DNA from: Apostichopus japonicus
Taxonomy: Eukaryota > Echinodermata > Holothuroidea > Aspidochirotida > Stichopodidae
Direction: 5' to 3'
Length of the DNA stretch: 64,000 nt
Assembly: GCF_037975245.1 (NCBI RefSeq)
Contig: NC_092563.1
Coordinates: 28,731,960-28,795,959 of the forward strand
This document shows positions 62,620-64,000 of this stretch, piece after piece. Position numbers and translations under genes: made by a program. The notes beneath the pieces are model-generated. The model did no database searches and was not told where the DNA came from. It saw only the letters and a list, made by a program, of their open reading frames with translations. How positions within the stretch are numbered: the first letter of the stretch is position 1; each line of letters starts with the position of its first letter.

Positions 62620-63526
62620 CCTCTTTCAGAAAAGTGAAGTTCCTCTTGATCATACCTAAAACCCTATTACCTCTTTTAGCAGCTTCAGGACAATATTTAG
62701 AAGGTTGCAGAGATGAGTCAATGTAGATACCTATAGGTCTCTTTCAACAAAGACCTCCTGTTACTCCATACCATTAAGATTATAGGTATACTTTTGGTTA
62801 CTATACTACCAATATGACATCACCTTGCATATATCAATGTTAAAAGGCATTTGCCGTCCCCGAGACCAGGAAAAAACTTTATTCAAAATCCGTTTGAAAT
62901 TTCTCAGAATCGCTTTTGGAAGAGACCTCAGAATACAATTTGGTGTCATCAGCAAACTTTTTAGCTGTGCACAAAATATCTCCGTCGATGTCATTTATAT
63001 AGGCAACAAACAACGGACCCAAAGTAGACCCCACTAGTAACGTCCTGCCAAGAAAAAGCGCAGCCTTTAATTACCACCCTCTGTTTCATATTACCATGGA
63101 GGTATAGCTCCATGCTATTACCAAGCCAATTCTCGATCCAAGAGAGAAAATTCCCATTGACACCCATACATACTCTTCAGCCTAAGTGAAAGACGCTGGT
63201 GGGGAACTTTATCAAAGGCCTTCTGAAAATCCAGAAACACAACATCTACAGACTTCTGCCTATATTTAGTCAGCTTGTTAGCCTACTTCCATAAACTCAA
63301 GAATATTAGTGAGACAAGACCTTTTTTGACTAAAGCCATGTTGAGACTCTCTGATCAAAGACTTACTGCTGAAGTCACTGACCATAGACTTTTTAACAAT
63401 AGACTTCATGACCTTACAAACAACACTAGTGATACTAGCGGGCCTATAATACAGTGCTTAGACTTATCACCCTTCTTGGAAATTGGGGTAATATTGGCAC
63501 ATCTCCAGTCCTTAGGAACACAACTA

Positions 63527-64000
63527 GGGATGCACCGGATATCCGGTCCGGCCGGACTATCCGGCCGGATAGTGAGCAATTATCCGGTTCCGGCCGGATA
63601 TTTTTCAAAATCCGGCCGGATCTTTTTCAAAATCTGGCCAGATCTTTTTCAAAATCTGGCCTGAATTATTCATTTAAAAGGTGTTGGTATTAACTTAAAT
63701 CAATGTAAACTATTTCCAAAAATTAATAAAAACATTCAAAGTAAGGAAAAATTAGGTTTAACATGTTTAATTTAATTTTCTCAATGGTCTGACGAACTTA
63801 TTTTATTAAAGAATGTAGAATACACCACTTCAAGTCATATTTAATCTCATAAATGGGGTCTTAATTTCACCTTAATATGCGTATACCTCACCTAAGATTT
63901 GCTCCTTGTTTCATACTTCTACTTCTTATTAATGGTTTTCTTTTGTGTAATGAAAAAATCCGGTTCCGGTTCCGGATTTTATCCGGCCGGATTTCATGTA
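63527..64000. mobile_element. hAT-like element start, CCGG-rich, partial
   Basis: Begins TAGGGATGCACCGGATATCC, the kind of end seen in hAT-family elements (TAGGGATGCACCGAT type). It is followed by repeated TCCGGCCGGAT words and AATCTGGCC variants (63540-63665) and an AT-rich stretch, then TCCGGTTCCGG and ATCCGGCCGGAT again at 63960-63995. The right terminus is outside the window. Frames here are not genes. Confidence 0.6.

Larger units (their letters stand above)
56960..63526 (-). mobile_element. Degenerate CR1/L2-like LINE, interrupted
   Basis: A minus-strand non-LTR retrotransposon. From the 5' side (high coordinates): VPKDWRCANITPISKKGDKS (about 63520-63460), VDVVFLDFQKAFDKVPH (about 63225), the reverse-transcriptase core FADDTKL (about 62960-62940), FSWSRGRQMPFNID, then the C-terminal region GHDLIQVYKIVYGFDNLSF and FFSTRVVNEWNGLPEKVV-like sequence at 61864-61570. 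Its 3' UTR reappears at 57075-56960 (GGTCCTTGATTGGGACTTGA) and ends in AAACT repeats. Frames are broken by stops and shifts, so it is dead. It is split by a TIR element (57076-61557) and a retroposed insertion (62072-62619), and the hAT-like element at 63527 cuts its 5' part. Confidence 0.75.

Overview
The window is intron-rich, AT-rich nuclear DNA from an animal, most likely a marine invertebrate deuterostome. An echinoderm such as a sea cucumber is my best guess. This rests on the gene families, short exons with GT-AG introns, and a dense load of small DNA transposons, a Penelope-like element, a LINE and a tRNA-derived SINE. No prokaryotic features are present.

Four host genes can be rebuilt exon by exon with intact reading frames. 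(1) 4629-14548, minus: a HOIL-1/RBCK1-type RBR ubiquitin ligase, ten coding exons, 604 aa. (2) 24116-30044, minus: the RNA polymerase III repressor MAF1, six coding exons, 259 aa. (3) 34223-49581, plus: an S28-family serine peptidase of the PRSS16 (thymus-specific serine protease) type, eleven coding exons, 489 aa, with signal peptide and complete catalytic triad. (4) 52001-55582, minus: a beta-tubulin, two coding exons, 446 aa. MAF1 and the peptidase are divergent; the peptidase and tubulin are convergent. The four genes do not form a pathway: they serve ubiquitin signalling, Pol III control, secretory or lysosomal proteolysis, and the cytoskeleton.

The rest is mostly repeats. 1-1720 holds a 137-bp tandem array and a foldback element. 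RBCK1 introns carry a Penelope-like fragment (6630-7386), a 37-bp minisatellite, a TTAA-flanked MITE and a hAT-like MITE. 16820-19419 is a cluster of nested MITEs. MAF1 intron 4 has a 31-bp minisatellite of about 27 units. The peptidase introns hold MITEs, dispersed (GT)n-containing repeats, a SINE and a nested transposon block (47876-48794). 56085-63530 contains a second foldback element and a CR1/L2-like LINE (minus strand) split by a 4.48-kb terminal-inverted-repeat element and by a second retroposed insertion. 63527-64000 is the start of a CCGG-rich hAT-like element that leaves the window.

No tRNA, rRNA or CRISPR is supported. The most useful leads are the mosaic MITE families that share one core but have different ends, the two foldback elements whose arms are short tandem repeats, the large TIR element, and a tandem splice acceptor that could give MAF1 three different C-termini.
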